Below, piece by piece: positions 25,320 through 33,400 of a DNA stretch of 64,000 bases; within the stretch, counting starts at the first letter, position 1; each line of letters opens with the position of its first letter. The DNA is from Agathobacter sp. (lineage in GTDB: Bacteria > Bacillota > Clostridia > Lachnospirales > Lachnospiraceae): assembly GCA_017409825.1 (NCBI GenBank), contig JAFQRZ010000012.1, positions 124,001 through 188,000 on the forward strand. Reading direction: 5' to 3'. A program made the position numbers and the translations under genes. The notes beneath the pieces are model-generated. The model made no database searches. It was not told where the DNA came from and worked only from the letters and a program-made list of their open reading frames with translations.

Positions 25320-26393
25320 CTATAGATAAAACTCCTTATACCACTCTGAAAACTTTCTAAGTCCATCTCTCAGGCTAGTACTTGGCTTAAAGCCAAAGTC
25401 GCGTTCCAATGCAGAAGTGTCTGCATAAGTCACTGGTACATCACCAGGCTGCATAGGTACAAGTTCCTTGTGAGCCTCAAAATCATAGTCCTCTGGAAGT
25501 ACGCCTGCACGGATGAGTTCCTGCTGCAAAATATCCACGAAGTCCAAAAGATTCTCTGGCTGATTGTTACCGATATTATAAACCGCATAAGGTGGTACTG
25601 GAAGTCCATCTTCGCCCACTTTCTTTTCTGGAGCCTTGTTCATCACACGAAGTACACCTTCTACGATATCATCCACATAAGTAAAGTCACGTTTACAGTT
25701 TCCATAGTTGAAAATCTGAATCGTATCGCCCTTCAACAGCTTATTGGTAAAACCAAAGTAAGCCATATCAGGTCTGCCTGCAGGACCATATACCGTAAAG
25801 AAACGAAGTCCAGTCGAAGGAATATTGTAAAGCTTGGAATAGGCATGTGCCATCAGCTCATTGCTCTTCTTGGTCGCTGCATAAAGGGAAACAGGATTAT
25901 CTACTTTGTCATCTGTCGAATATGGCACCTTCTTGTTTGAACCATATACACTAGAGGAACTAGCATAAACGAGATGTTCTACTCCCTTCGCTCCATCGTC
26001 ATAGGAATGACGACAAGCTTCTAAAATATTATAGAAACCAATTAAGTTTGCCTCAATATATGCGTCTGGATTCGTAATGGAATAACGTACACCAGCCTGA
26101 GCCGCAAGGTTTACTACGATATCTGGCTGATAATCCGCAAACACCTTGTCAATCAAAGCTTTATCTGCAATATTTCCTTTGATGAAATGCCATTTGGAAT
26201 TTGGATATTCCTTGGCAACCTCTTCAATTTTGTTCAAACGATATTCCTTGATAGAAACATCATAATAATCATTTACATTATCAAGACCGATGATAGTTAC
26301 ATTTTCACAATCCTGTAAACAACGAATGACAAGATTGGAACCGATGAAACCGGCTGCACCGGTGATGAGAATGGTTTTGGTATTTATGTTCAT
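25320..26393 (-). CDS. UDP-glucuronate 4-epimerase, 357 aa
   Basis: Extended short-chain dehydrogenase with NAD motif G-A-A-G-F-I-G, the Y-x3-K pair in Y-A-A-T-K-K, and family-specific D-N-V-N-D-Y-Y-D, Q-A-G-V-R-Y-S-I and F-F-T-V-Y-G-P-A-G-R-P-D-M-A. These match UDP-glucuronate 4-epimerases (CapI/LpsL/GAE type), giving UDP-galacturonate from the Ugd product. AGGAGGTCACTCT precedes the ATG. It starts only 20 bp after the PemK-like toxin gene with no visible terminator or promoter between, so it may be expressed from the toxin-antitoxin promoter. Confidence 0.9.
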   Translation of the reverse strand: MNINTKTILITGAAGFIGSNLVIRCLQDCENVTIIGLDNVNDYYDVSIKEYRLNKIEEVAKEYPNSKWHFIKGNIADKALIDKVFADYQPDIVVNLAAQAGVRYSITNPDAYIEANLIGFYNILEACRHSYDDGAKGVEHLVYASSSSVYGSNKKVPYSTDDKVDNPVSLYAATKKSNELMAHAYSKLYNIPSTGLRFFTVYGPAGRPDMAYFGFTNKLLKGDTIQIFNYGNCKRDFTYVDDIVEGVLRVMNKAPEKKVGEDGLPVPPYAVYNIGNNQPENLLDFVDILQQELIRAGVLPEDYDFEAHKELVPMQPGDVPVTYADTSALERDFGFKPSTSLRDGLRKFSEWYKEFYL

Positions 26394-26413
26394 AGAGTGA
26401 CCTCCTAAAAAGT

Positions 26414-26785
26414 TTATAATGCTTTTGATATAAGATTTTTTTGGAATTCTTCCATTTTAGATATTACATCTAAATATAATTCCTCATACTCATTTCGAAA
26501 ATCAACTATTGCTTTTGTCAATTCTCCTGAATGAACAACGGATTGTTTATGCGTTCTTATATAAGAACGTTGCGTCAAATTCATTAATGGAACATCTGTT
26601 GGGTTTATTGGAACATCATAATAACTGTCAATATTATTTTGATTTGTAATCCTTGATATTGGCAATATAACATAATCGCTACTATCTGCCTGTCCAATAA
26701 TCAAAACAGGTCTATTCTTGAATTCCATCTTTTTAGTATTACTATTATAAAATTTAAATACAGAGACATATGCTTTACCTATCAA
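26414..26785 (-). CDS. PemK/MazF-like toxin, 123 aa
   Basis: Resembles the PemK/MazF endoribonuclease fold: F-K-N-R-P-V-L-I-I-G-Q, then Y-V-I-L-P-I-S-R-I near residue 40, and a helical tail. Likely an mRNA-cleaving toxin of a type II system. The start codon is a TTG placed directly after the antitoxin TAA, 8 nt after GGAGG. This close coupling and a weak start keep toxin synthesis below antitoxin. Partner is the Panacea-domain protein just upstream. Confidence 0.78.
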   Translation of the reverse strand: MIGKAYVSVFKFYNSNTKKMEFKNRPVLIIGQADSSDYVILPISRITNQNNIDSYYDVPINPTDVPLMNLTQRSYIRTHKQSVVHSGELTKAIVDFRNEYEELYLDVISKMEEFQKNLISKAL

Positions 26786-27277
26786 TTACATTACCTCCGC
26801 ATCATCAAATTCGTCATAATACATATCCCACATGGAATCATATGGTCTTACTTTTTCGGAATCCTTTCTAATATCTTCTAATAAAAGCTTTTTGTTCCCA
26901 TTTTCACCTTCTGGAATTCCTACCCTGGCATTTTTCCATGCTAATTCTTTATGTGAAAGCTGACTCAATTTCCATGATTCATATGCACCATATTGCAAGA
27001 TAATGTTCTTCGCAATATATGCATTTTCTATAGATATTTCATGTACATTATCTGCAAAGATTCCATCTTCTGTATAGCAATTTCTAACTTCCCGACATAC
27101 TGGACCATATTTCCATCCTTCAAATTCTTCTGCAAACATTGGCTCTCCCGTAATTGCCAAGGATTCTCTCTGGGTAAGATATAATAACTTATGCAACTTC
27201 ATTTCATCAATAACTCTTCCCGAAATATTTTTATATTCCGAAAAAATATACTGTGCAACATCTAGTATTTTTTCCAT
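26786..27277 (-). CDS. Panacea/SocA-domain antitoxin, 163 aa
   Basis: Panacea-domain (GepA/SocA-like) protein: A-Q-Y-I-F-S-E-Y near the N-terminus, M-K-L-H-K-L-L-Y-L-T-Q near residue 26, and E-F-E-G-W-K-Y-G-P-V near 50, all hallmarks of the family. Panacea proteins act as antitoxins for diverse toxin folds (PanAT systems). Here the toxin immediately downstream is PemK/MazF-like. The promoter has a LexA-box-like palindrome next to its -35. The ribosome binding site is GAAGGAGG. Confidence 0.85.
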   Translation of the reverse strand: MEKILDVAQYIFSEYKNISGRVIDEMKLHKLLYLTQRESLAITGEPMFAEEFEGWKYGPVCREVRNCYTEDGIFADNVHEISIENAYIAKNIILQYGAYESWKLSQLSHKELAWKNARVGIPEGENGNKKLLLEDIRKDSEKVRPYDSMWDMYYDEFDDAEVM

Positions 27278-27319
27278 ATCATTACCTCCTTCATAGTTTA
27301 AAATACTCTATCAATACAT

Positions 27320-27360
27320 ATTATATTACAAAACTCTCTTTTTGTACAGAACATTTGTTC
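27320..27360 (-). promoter_or_regulatory. Promoter of the Panacea-PemK pair with LexA-box-like site
   Basis: Minus strand TGTACA (27348-27343), 17-bp spacer, perfect TATAAT (27325-27320). GAACATTTGTTC at 27349-27360 directly abuts the -35 and fits the Gram-positive LexA/DinR consensus GAACnnnnGTTC. Confidence 0.6.
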
Positions 27361-27383
27361 ATAAAATGTTTTACATTTGCACA

Positions 27384-27409
27384 AAAAGCCATCTTCACAG
27401 ATGGCTTTT
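27384..27409 (-). terminator. Terminator at the end of the capsule operon
   Basis: AAAAGCCATC / GATGGCTTTT hairpin with a 6-nt loop and TTTTT on the minus strand, about 100 bp after the last gene of the operon (27508). Confidence 0.85.
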
Positions 27410-27507
27410 ACATCATATCAGTAAACAATAATATTTATTTAGTAAATTTGCTTAATTATATTATGCTCAAATTTAACAGGATTTACCAAAAATTAGATTT
27501 TTCAGTT

Positions 27508-28074
27508 TCATTCATTCCCGCATCTACTTCGTTCAATCTGGTACATTATTCTCTCATTTTTTTCGTATGTACTATTATATACATCATATAATCCTCTAAC
27601 AAACACGAATCCATAAATAATACCATTCACTAAATTGAATGACCATTCGTCACATAAACACAATAATAAATCACTACATACTTTAGTGCTTAAAAATATT
27701 TCAAACACTAATCTATATAAATCCTTTAATGTCGTTCCTGCTATAGCATCAAGATCTATATCACACTTCGAAATGAACTTCCCTATTCTAGTGTTTTGCA
27801 TAACTTTACGAACAAACAAGATTAAAACAGGAAGTAGAAACATCATCACACAAAACCCTAACGCGTCGTCACCTATCTCTTTTAATGGTTGCACCAATGC
27901 TTCCATCTCAACATATATTTCAAAAGAATATCGTTTCAATATGGCTATGGCTGTCACTACTAAAACAGATATGCGTCTAAGTAAATATGATATGCTCCAT
28001 ACTGGAATGTCTTTTTCTAATATTCGACCAATTGCTGAAATACCTTTGTCCATAACTTCTGTATGATTTTCCAT
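27508..28074 (-). CDS. Membrane protein of unknown function, 188 aa
   Basis: Not recognised. Hydrophobic stretches lie at about residues 28-48 (I-S-V-L-V-V-T-A-I-A-I-L), 72-92 (F-C-V-M-M-F-L-L-P-V-L-I-L-F-V) and 146-162 (G-I-I-Y-G-F-V-F-V), with a Cys-rich stretch at about 131-140. The C-terminus is charged and probably cytoplasmic. It is the last gene of the 30-kb capsule operon, 26 bp after rfbB, but the ribosome binding site is weak. AT-rich codon use suggests it was recruited, as with the operon middle. Confidence 0.7.
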   Translation of the reverse strand: MENHTEVMDKGISAIGRILEKDIPVWSISYLLRRISVLVVTAIAILKRYSFEIYVEMEALVQPLKEIGDDALGFCVMMFLLPVLILFVRKVMQNTRIGKFISKCDIDLDAIAGTTLKDLYRLVFEIFLSTKVCSDLLLCLCDEWSFNLVNGIIYGFVFVRGLYDVYNSTYEKNERIMYQIERSRCGNE

Positions 28075-28100
28075 TCTTATATAACCATTAACCTTTTTAG

Positions 28101-29126
28101 TTATCTATCTCCATACATCTTATCATAATAATTCTGATATTCACCACTAATAATCTCTTCCCACCATTCACGATTTTCAAGATACCAGTCAATCGTCTTC
28201 TTGATACCATCCGCAAATTTAGTTTCTGGGAGCCAGCCGAGCTCATTGTGAATCTTAGTTGGGTCGATAGCGTAGCGCATATCGTGACCTTTACGGTCTG
28301 TTACGTATGTAATAAGGCTTTCTGGCTTATCTAAATGCTTACAGATAAGCTTTACGATATCGATGTTCGCCATCTCATTATGTCCGCCCACGTTATAAAC
28401 TTCACCGACTTTACCATTATGAATGATAAGGTCGATGGCACGACAATGATCTTCTACATAAAGCCAATCTCGTACATTCAAACCTTCCCCATAAACTGGT
28501 AATGGTTTATCATTCAAGCAGTTGGCAATCATCAGTGGAATCAGCTTCTCTGGGAAGTGATATGGTCCATAGTTGTTGGAACAACGGCTGATTGTCACAG
28601 GCAAACCATACGTACGATGGTAAGCTAAAACCAGCAGGTCCGCACCCGCTTTTGATGAACTGTAAGGACTGCTCGTATGGATAGGGGTCTCTTCTGTAAA
28701 GAAAAGGTCTGGTCTATCCAATGGCAAATCACCATATACTTCATCCGTAGAAACTTGATGATAACGTTCCACACCGTATTTACGAGAGGCGTCCATCATA
28801 ACTTGGGTTCCAAGGATATTTGTCTGTAAGAAAATCTCTGGATTTTCGATTGAACGATCTACATGACTTTCTGCAGCAAAATTTACTACGATGTCTGGCT
28901 TTTCTGTTTCAAAAATCTCATAGATACCATCCCTGTCACAAATATTGGTTTTATAAAAACGGAAATTGTCATTCTTCATTGCTTCTGCAAGTGTAGACAT
29001 ATTTCCTGCGTATGTAAGACAATCCACACATACAATTTTATAATCTGGATGTGCATCCAGCATATGATATACGAAGTTGGCCCCGATAAATCCCGCACCA
29101 CCTGTTACTAAGACTGTTTTCGACAT
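28101..29126 (-). CDS. rfbB: dTDP-glucose 4,6-dehydratase, 341 aa
   Basis: Converts dTDP-glucose to dTDP-4-keto-6-deoxyglucose. NAD motif G-G-A-G-F-I-G, the family stretch N-F-A-A-E-S-H-V-D-R-S-I, the T-D-E-V-Y-G-D loop with catalytic Asp and Glu, and Y-S-S-S-K for Y-x3-K. The ATG at 29126 follows the rfbA stop by one base (TAATATG) and uses GAGGAAGGAAAA inside rfbA; the longer frame from 29147 overlaps rfbA and is rejected. With rfbA and the aminotransferase at 30038 it forms a dTDP-amino-sugar module. Confidence 0.95.
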   Translation of the reverse strand: MSKTVLVTGGAGFIGANFVYHMLDAHPDYKIVCVDCLTYAGNMSTLAEAMKNDNFRFYKTNICDRDGIYEIFETEKPDIVVNFAAESHVDRSIENPEIFLQTNILGTQVMMDASRKYGVERYHQVSTDEVYGDLPLDRPDLFFTEETPIHTSSPYSSSKAGADLLVLAYHRTYGLPVTISRCSNNYGPYHFPEKLIPLMIANCLNDKPLPVYGEGLNVRDWLYVEDHCRAIDLIIHNGKVGEVYNVGGHNEMANIDIVKLICKHLDKPESLITYVTDRKGHDMRYAIDPTKIHNELGWLPETKFADGIKKTIDWYLENREWWEEIISGEYQNYYDKMYGDR

Positions 29127-29127
29127 A

Positions 29128-30000
29128 TTATTTTCCTTCCTCTGCAATCTTTAATAAATACTGACCATAATCTGTCATCTTTAATTCTTCGCCTAATTTA
29201 ATCAACTGCTCTGTAGAAATAAAGTCACGTCTCCATGCAATCTCTTCGATACAAGAAAGATAGAATCCCTGTCTATCCTGCACTACTTCTACGAACTCAG
29301 CCGCTTTCAGCATTCCCTTTGGTGTACCAGTGTCAAGCCATGCTACACCACGTCCAAGGAGTTCTACATGAAGCTCACCCATTTCGAGATATGCATTATT
29401 CACCGCTGTGATTTCAATTTCTCCACGAGCCGATGGTTTTACATTTTTTGCAATTTCTACCACGCGATTGTCGTAGAAATATAAACCTGGAACTGCATAA
29501 TTAGACTTAGGATTTGCAGGTTTTTCTTCAATAGACACAACTTTATAGTCTTTATCAAATTCAACTACACCAAATGCAGTAGGATCTTTTACTTGATAAC
29601 CGAAGATAGTTGCACCAACTTTACGGTCTCTCGCATTCCAAAGCACCCTACTGATATCCTTACCATAAAATACATTATCACCAAGCACAAGACAAACATT
29701 ATCATCTCCGATGAACTCTTCTCCTAAGATAAACGCCTCTGCAAGGCCACGTGGTTCTTCCTGCACCTTGTATGAAAATTTCACACCGATTCTCTCACCT
29801 GTACCAAGCAGCTTTTCATAGTTTGGCAAATCCTCTGGTGTAGAAATGATAAGAATCTCTTCGATTCCTGCCAAAAGTAACATAGACAAAGGATAATAAA
29901 TTAATGGCTTGTCATAAATTGGCAACAATTGTTTTGACACAATCTGTGTCATTGGGTAAAGACGTGTTCCTTTCCCACCTGCAAGTATAATACCTTTCAT
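29128..30000 (-). CDS. rfbA: Glucose-1-phosphate thymidylyltransferase, 290 aa
   Basis: Makes dTDP-glucose from dTTP and glucose-1-phosphate. It starts [18 protein letters not shown] and has [17 protein letters not shown] and V-E-F-D-K, all standard RmlA motifs. Length is typical. Ribosome binding site AAGGAGG. No rfbC or rfbD homologue is present, so the pathway branches away from L-rhamnose, consistent with the aminotransferase upstream. Confidence 0.95.
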   Translation of the reverse strand: MKGIILAGGKGTRLYPMTQIVSKQLLPIYDKPLIYYPLSMLLLAGIEEILIISTPEDLPNYEKLLGTGERIGVKFSYKVQEEPRGLAEAFILGEEFIGDDNVCLVLGDNVFYGKDISRVLWNARDRKVGATIFGYQVKDPTAFGVVEFDKDYKVVSIEEKPANPKSNYAVPGLYFYDNRVVEIAKNVKPSARGEIEITAVNNAYLEMGELHVELLGRGVAWLDTGTPKGMLKAAEFVEVVQDRQGFYLSCIEEIAWRRDFISTEQLIKLGEELKMTDYGQYLLKIAEEGK

Positions 30001-30037
30001 CAGGGCTCCTCCTTGGAATTACTTTTAGAAAATTGAA

Positions 30038-31138
30038 TTATTTCAAAATTATATCGCAAATTCTATCTACATCTTCTAAACTCAAATCGGCATAAAGCGG
30101 AAGTGTCAGCACTCTCGCAGCTATATGCTGTGCTACTGGTGTCGCGTCTGGATCAAATCCTTCGCGACCCTTATAACAGTCAAAACTATTGGTAAGTGGA
30201 TAGAAATATTTACGTGCAACGATGCTCTCTTTCGCAAGCATCTCAAATACTTCATCACGATTATATTTATATCCATCAAACACAACTGGGAAATATGCAT
30301 AGTTTGAAGTTACATCTTTCTGCTCCTTACAAACTGTAATTCCTTCTACATCGTCCAAGCGTTCTATATAATGTTCTACTACAGCCCTACGCTTTGTAAT
30401 CTCATCATCCAAATGACGCAGATTACAAATCCCCATTGCCGCCTGGAACTCGTTCATCTTTGCATTTCCGCCAACAAAAGAGATTTCTTCCTGTCCTGAA
30501 ATACCAAAATTCTTCCAAATATCTAAAGTTTTACTTAGACTCGCGTCCTGATAACACAATGCACCACCCTCAATGGTGTTATACACCTTTGTCGCATGGA
30601 AACTGAACATAGAAGCATCTCCAAAATTCGCTGAACTTACACCTTTGTAAGAAGCTCCAAACGCATGTGCTGCATCATAGATAACTTTCAAGTTATGCTT
30701 GTCCGCAATCGCCTGAATCGCTTCTACATCACAGAGATTACCATATACATGAACTGGCATAATAGCCACCGTCTTGTCCGTTATCATTTCCTCTATTTTA
30801 GTTACATCAATGGTATAGTCGACTGGATTTACATCACAGAATACCGGCACATATCCACTCCGCACAATCGAATGCGTCGTCGATGCAAAGGTAAATGGTG
30901 TAGTAATCACTTCAGAACCTTTTTCCCAACCATAAGCTTCTAGGATATTCTCCAATGCCAAATGACCATTTACATAAAGTGTAATATTAGGAGTATTTAA
31001 ATACTTCTTCAAATCAGCTTCTAATTGTTGATGTTTCACTCCCATGTTGGTCAGCCAGTGGCTATCCCATAATGATTTGATTTCTTCACAATATTCCTCG
31101 TATGATGGCATAGAGGAACGGGTAACGTTGATTGACAT
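30038..31138 (-). CDS. DegT/DnrJ/EryC1-family sugar aminotransferase, 366 aa
   Basis: PLP-dependent transaminase of keto-sugars. The lysine that binds PLP is in F-S-F-H-A-T-K-V-Y-N near residue 180, preceded by D-A-A-H-A-F-G-A-S-Y. It closely resembles enzymes acting on dTDP-4-keto-6-deoxyglucose (VioA-like, giving dTDP-4-amino-4,6-dideoxyglucose); the adjacent rfbA/rfbB fit this. A 3-amino product (FdtB-like) cannot be excluded, though no ketoisomerase is seen. The ATG at 31138 follows the acyltransferase stop by 2 bp (GGGGAAGATTAATT). Confidence 0.88.
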   Translation of the reverse strand: MSINVTRSSMPSYEEYCEEIKSLWDSHWLTNMGVKHQQLEADLKKYLNTPNITLYVNGHLALENILEAYGWEKGSEVITTPFTFASTTHSIVRSGYVPVFCDVNPVDYTIDVTKIEEMITDKTVAIMPVHVYGNLCDVEAIQAIADKHNLKVIYDAAHAFGASYKGVSSANFGDASMFSFHATKVYNTIEGGALCYQDASLSKTLDIWKNFGISGQEEISFVGGNAKMNEFQAAMGICNLRHLDDEITKRRAVVEHYIERLDDVEGITVCKEQKDVTSNYAYFPVVFDGYKYNRDEVFEMLAKESIVARKYFYPLTNSFDCYKGREGFDPDATPVAQHIAARVLTLPLYADLSLEDVDRICDIILK

Positions 31139-31140
31139 AA

Positions 31141-32322
31141 TTAATCTTCCCCAATCTGTAATTTCCTGCATATCGCAGATTCTATAGTTCTATACTTTGA
31201 CACGAGTACTGACTCATGTTTATCCCAGAATACAAAAAATGGTTTTTCGATAAAACGAATGCGTAGATAATCTATGATTGTACAAATCACATAAATAGCT
31301 AATACACTTAATACTGCATGTGGGACTAGGTATGCTGTATCATATACTTCCACATTATGTAACACATCCTGCCATAACCAGCGACGCATGGTATCACTGT
31401 TTGCATGAATTAATAAAACACCAAATGTAGATGCCGCCACAGTGTTGATAAACTTGCTATTCTTCATTTTTAGATTCTTAAAATACATGAATGCAGATAA
31501 GGCTGTAACTACTGCTAAAAATGTATTTGAATCTGTCACAAAGAAATATGCTAATCGCAAATTTAGATGCGAACCTATCCAAACGCATACAACAACACTA
31601 AGAACAGCCAGTGAAACAGTTCCTATCATCATCCATTTCCAAAATCTTTCTTTTTCAAAGATTTCCTTCGGATATTTACGAATATATGCTGCCATAAGAT
31701 ATATCACCATAAACCATGATACATAATTCATATCTACCCCCATTCCCATTACTCGAAATGTCCCAAAGAAAATATATATGAACGATAACAATAACAATAA
31801 ATAAAGGTGCTGCTTTTCGTTCAAATGCTCTATCATTATATTAAGAAATGGAATACACAAATAAAATAGCAAAAAGCAACTAGTAAATCCTTGTGCTACA
31901 TCTGTTATTGGTAAGACAGCCGAAATAAATCCTTTTACTGAAAATGGCTCGTAACCACTTAATAAAAATATAAAATAGATTACCAGCTTATAAAAAATAA
32001 TTTCAATCAGAAGCTTTAAATATTTCTTTACCGTAATATGCGAGGTGCACATAAAATAGCCCGTAATCAAAACGAAACAGTTGATTCCTATTTTGCCCCA
32101 TGCACCAAACACAAATAGGAAGAGTTCTTTCCACGATGTGGGATTTGCATACATTGGCCCATCTACTAAAGTTAAACCGGAATTCACAACATAGTGGTGA
32201 GCTACAATGAGAAACATCGTTATAATGCGGAAAAGTTCTAAATTAGAACTTCTGCTACTTGATTGGTACCCCCCCCGAAATTTTTCGAAACTTTTACCAG
32301 ATTCTTCATAAAAATCTCCCAA
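31141..32322 (-). CDS. Acyltransferase-3 family protein with a G8 slippage tract, 393 aa
   Basis: Multi-TM acyltransferase (L-F-R-I-I-T-M-F-L-I-V-A-H-H-Y near the N-terminus with the expected catalytic His; C-terminal arginine-rich tail). The good start, ATG at 32309 preceded by GGGAGATTTTT, is not in frame with the body. It meets a G8 run (32276-32269) after 11 codons and, with 8 Gs, terminates soon after. With 9 or 6 Gs it would read straight into the enzyme. In the present state only a TTG at 32322, without a clear ribosome binding site, gives the open frame. Probable phase-variable O-acylation, recorded here in a low or OFF state. Confidence 0.82.
   Translation of the reverse strand: MGDFYEESGKSFEKFRGGYQSSSRSSNLELFRIITMFLIVAHHYVVNSGLTLVDGPMYANPTSWKELFLFVFGAWGKIGINCFVLITGYFMCTSHITVKKYLKLLIEIIFYKLVIYFIFLLSGYEPFSVKGFISAVLPITDVAQGFTSCFLLFYLCIPFLNIMIEHLNEKQHLYLLLLLSFIYIFFGTFRVMGMGVDMNYVSWFMVIYLMAAYIRKYPKEIFEKERFWKWMMIGTVSLAVLSVVVCVWIGSHLNLRLAYFFVTDSNTFLAVVTALSAFMYFKNLKMKNSKFINTVAASTFGVLLIHANSDTMRRWLWQDVLHNVEVYDTAYLVPHAVLSVLAIYVICTIIDYLRIRFIEKPFFVFWDKHESVLVSKYRTIESAICRKLQIGED
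32269..32276 (-). repeat. G8 homopolymer (phase-variation tract)
   Basis: Eight consecutive C on the plus strand (G on the coding strand), 33 nt inside the frame of the best-supported start codon of the acyltransferase. It is a striking GC homopolymer in AT-rich surroundings. Confidence 0.85.
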
Positions 32323-32327
32323 ACACT

Positions 32328-33389
32328 TTATTCAAACAGCTTTGCATATTTCTTTCGAAATGCATTCGTGTTCGTTGTTAAAATTTCTTTATTCATATCC
32401 AAATTCTCCTTTGTCACTATATATTCCTGACTTGCAAAACATTTCACCATCCAATCATTTACTTCAGATGAGTAATGGCTTGTATCTCTATAATTATCTA
32501 AGTTAGTTGTTAATTCTGCATATTGAAAATCATATACTTTAACATCATATTCTGACACATTATTTACAAAATATTCTTTAGCCTGCATATACATATCAAA
32601 ATATCCTTGTTCTTGTGCATTGCACCAATACAGCGAGGAATATGGCGGAAAAAAGAAAACATGCTCTCCTTTTTCAAAATCAAAATTTGCAATAAAATTA
32701 TCAATATTTTTCACCATGCGACTATATAAATCATCCGTGTTAACATTAGATACCGCATACTTTCCGCCTATGTAATTTGCTAAAACAATCTCTTCTCCAA
32801 ATGAATAATCCAAACTCCAATCCTCAAGTTTATCAATACTCTTCGAATATTCAAATTTTATTGGTAATTCTACTCCTAATCCATCCAACATCATAAATGC
32901 AATATCAACTGGAATATATCTAAACCAAACCTCATAGCTTAACAAATAGCGAAATTTAGATAACATATCATCCTTTAGAAGGTATGATGGTATACGACTT
33001 TCATTTGTGTCTGTTGTAAATATTGACATATCTACACCCACAAAAAACTTCTCTGCATTTCCAGTTTCATATGCAAGTCCTATTAATTCTCCAATTTCTC
33101 TAGAATTAATTCCACCTAATCCTATATGAAGCGGATTTACTTTAAGTTCCTCGCGAATAACATCCATGTCAAAATTTTGAGTCATAGAAGAACCTAATAT
33201 AAGCATATCATAATCATAATTCTTTATAAGCCCGCTAGAAACAAACCAGCCAGAAAGCATATAGGAATCATCTTTTGTACGAAATTGAAAAAAAGGATCT
33301 ATACTATACGCAATTGTTGACAGAATTAGCATTATTGATAATACTATTCCCACAAAAGACACAATCCATTTTTTTATTTTTTTATTCAT
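32328..33389 (-). CDS. SGNH/AlgJ-like partner of MBOAT acyltransferase, 353 aa
   Basis: One N-terminal TM segment (about 8-28) and an extracytoplasmic domain. The SGNH-type signature is Y-D-M-L-I-L-G-S-S-M-T-Q-N near residue 60, with a late D-Y-R-D-T-S-H-Y containing the candidate Asp-His pair near residue 305. Such proteins (AlgJ/AlgX, DltD class) accept an acyl group from the adjacent MBOAT channel and place it on polysaccharide outside the cell. The gene follows the MBOAT gene by 11 bp. Confidence 0.78.
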   Translation of the reverse strand: MNKKIKKWIVSFVGIVLSIMLILSTIAYSIDPFFQFRTKDDSYMLSGWFVSSGLIKNYDYDMLILGSSMTQNFDMDVIREELKVNPLHIGLGGINSREIGELIGLAYETGNAEKFFVGVDMSIFTTDTNESRIPSYLLKDDMLSKFRYLLSYEVWFRYIPVDIAFMMLDGLGVELPIKFEYSKSIDKLEDWSLDYSFGEEIVLANYIGGKYAVSNVNTDDLYSRMVKNIDNFIANFDFEKGEHVFFFPPYSSLYWCNAQEQGYFDMYMQAKEYFVNNVSEYDVKVYDFQYAELTTNLDNYRDTSHYSSEVNDWMVKCFASQEYIVTKENLDMNKEILTTNTNAFRKKYAKLFE

Positions 33390-33400
33390 ATATATACCTC

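Noticed and set aside
23961..27277. Prophage or integrated element
   Set aside because: ORF6N, XRE and PemK genes are present, but no integrase, structural phage genes, or flanking direct repeats were seen.
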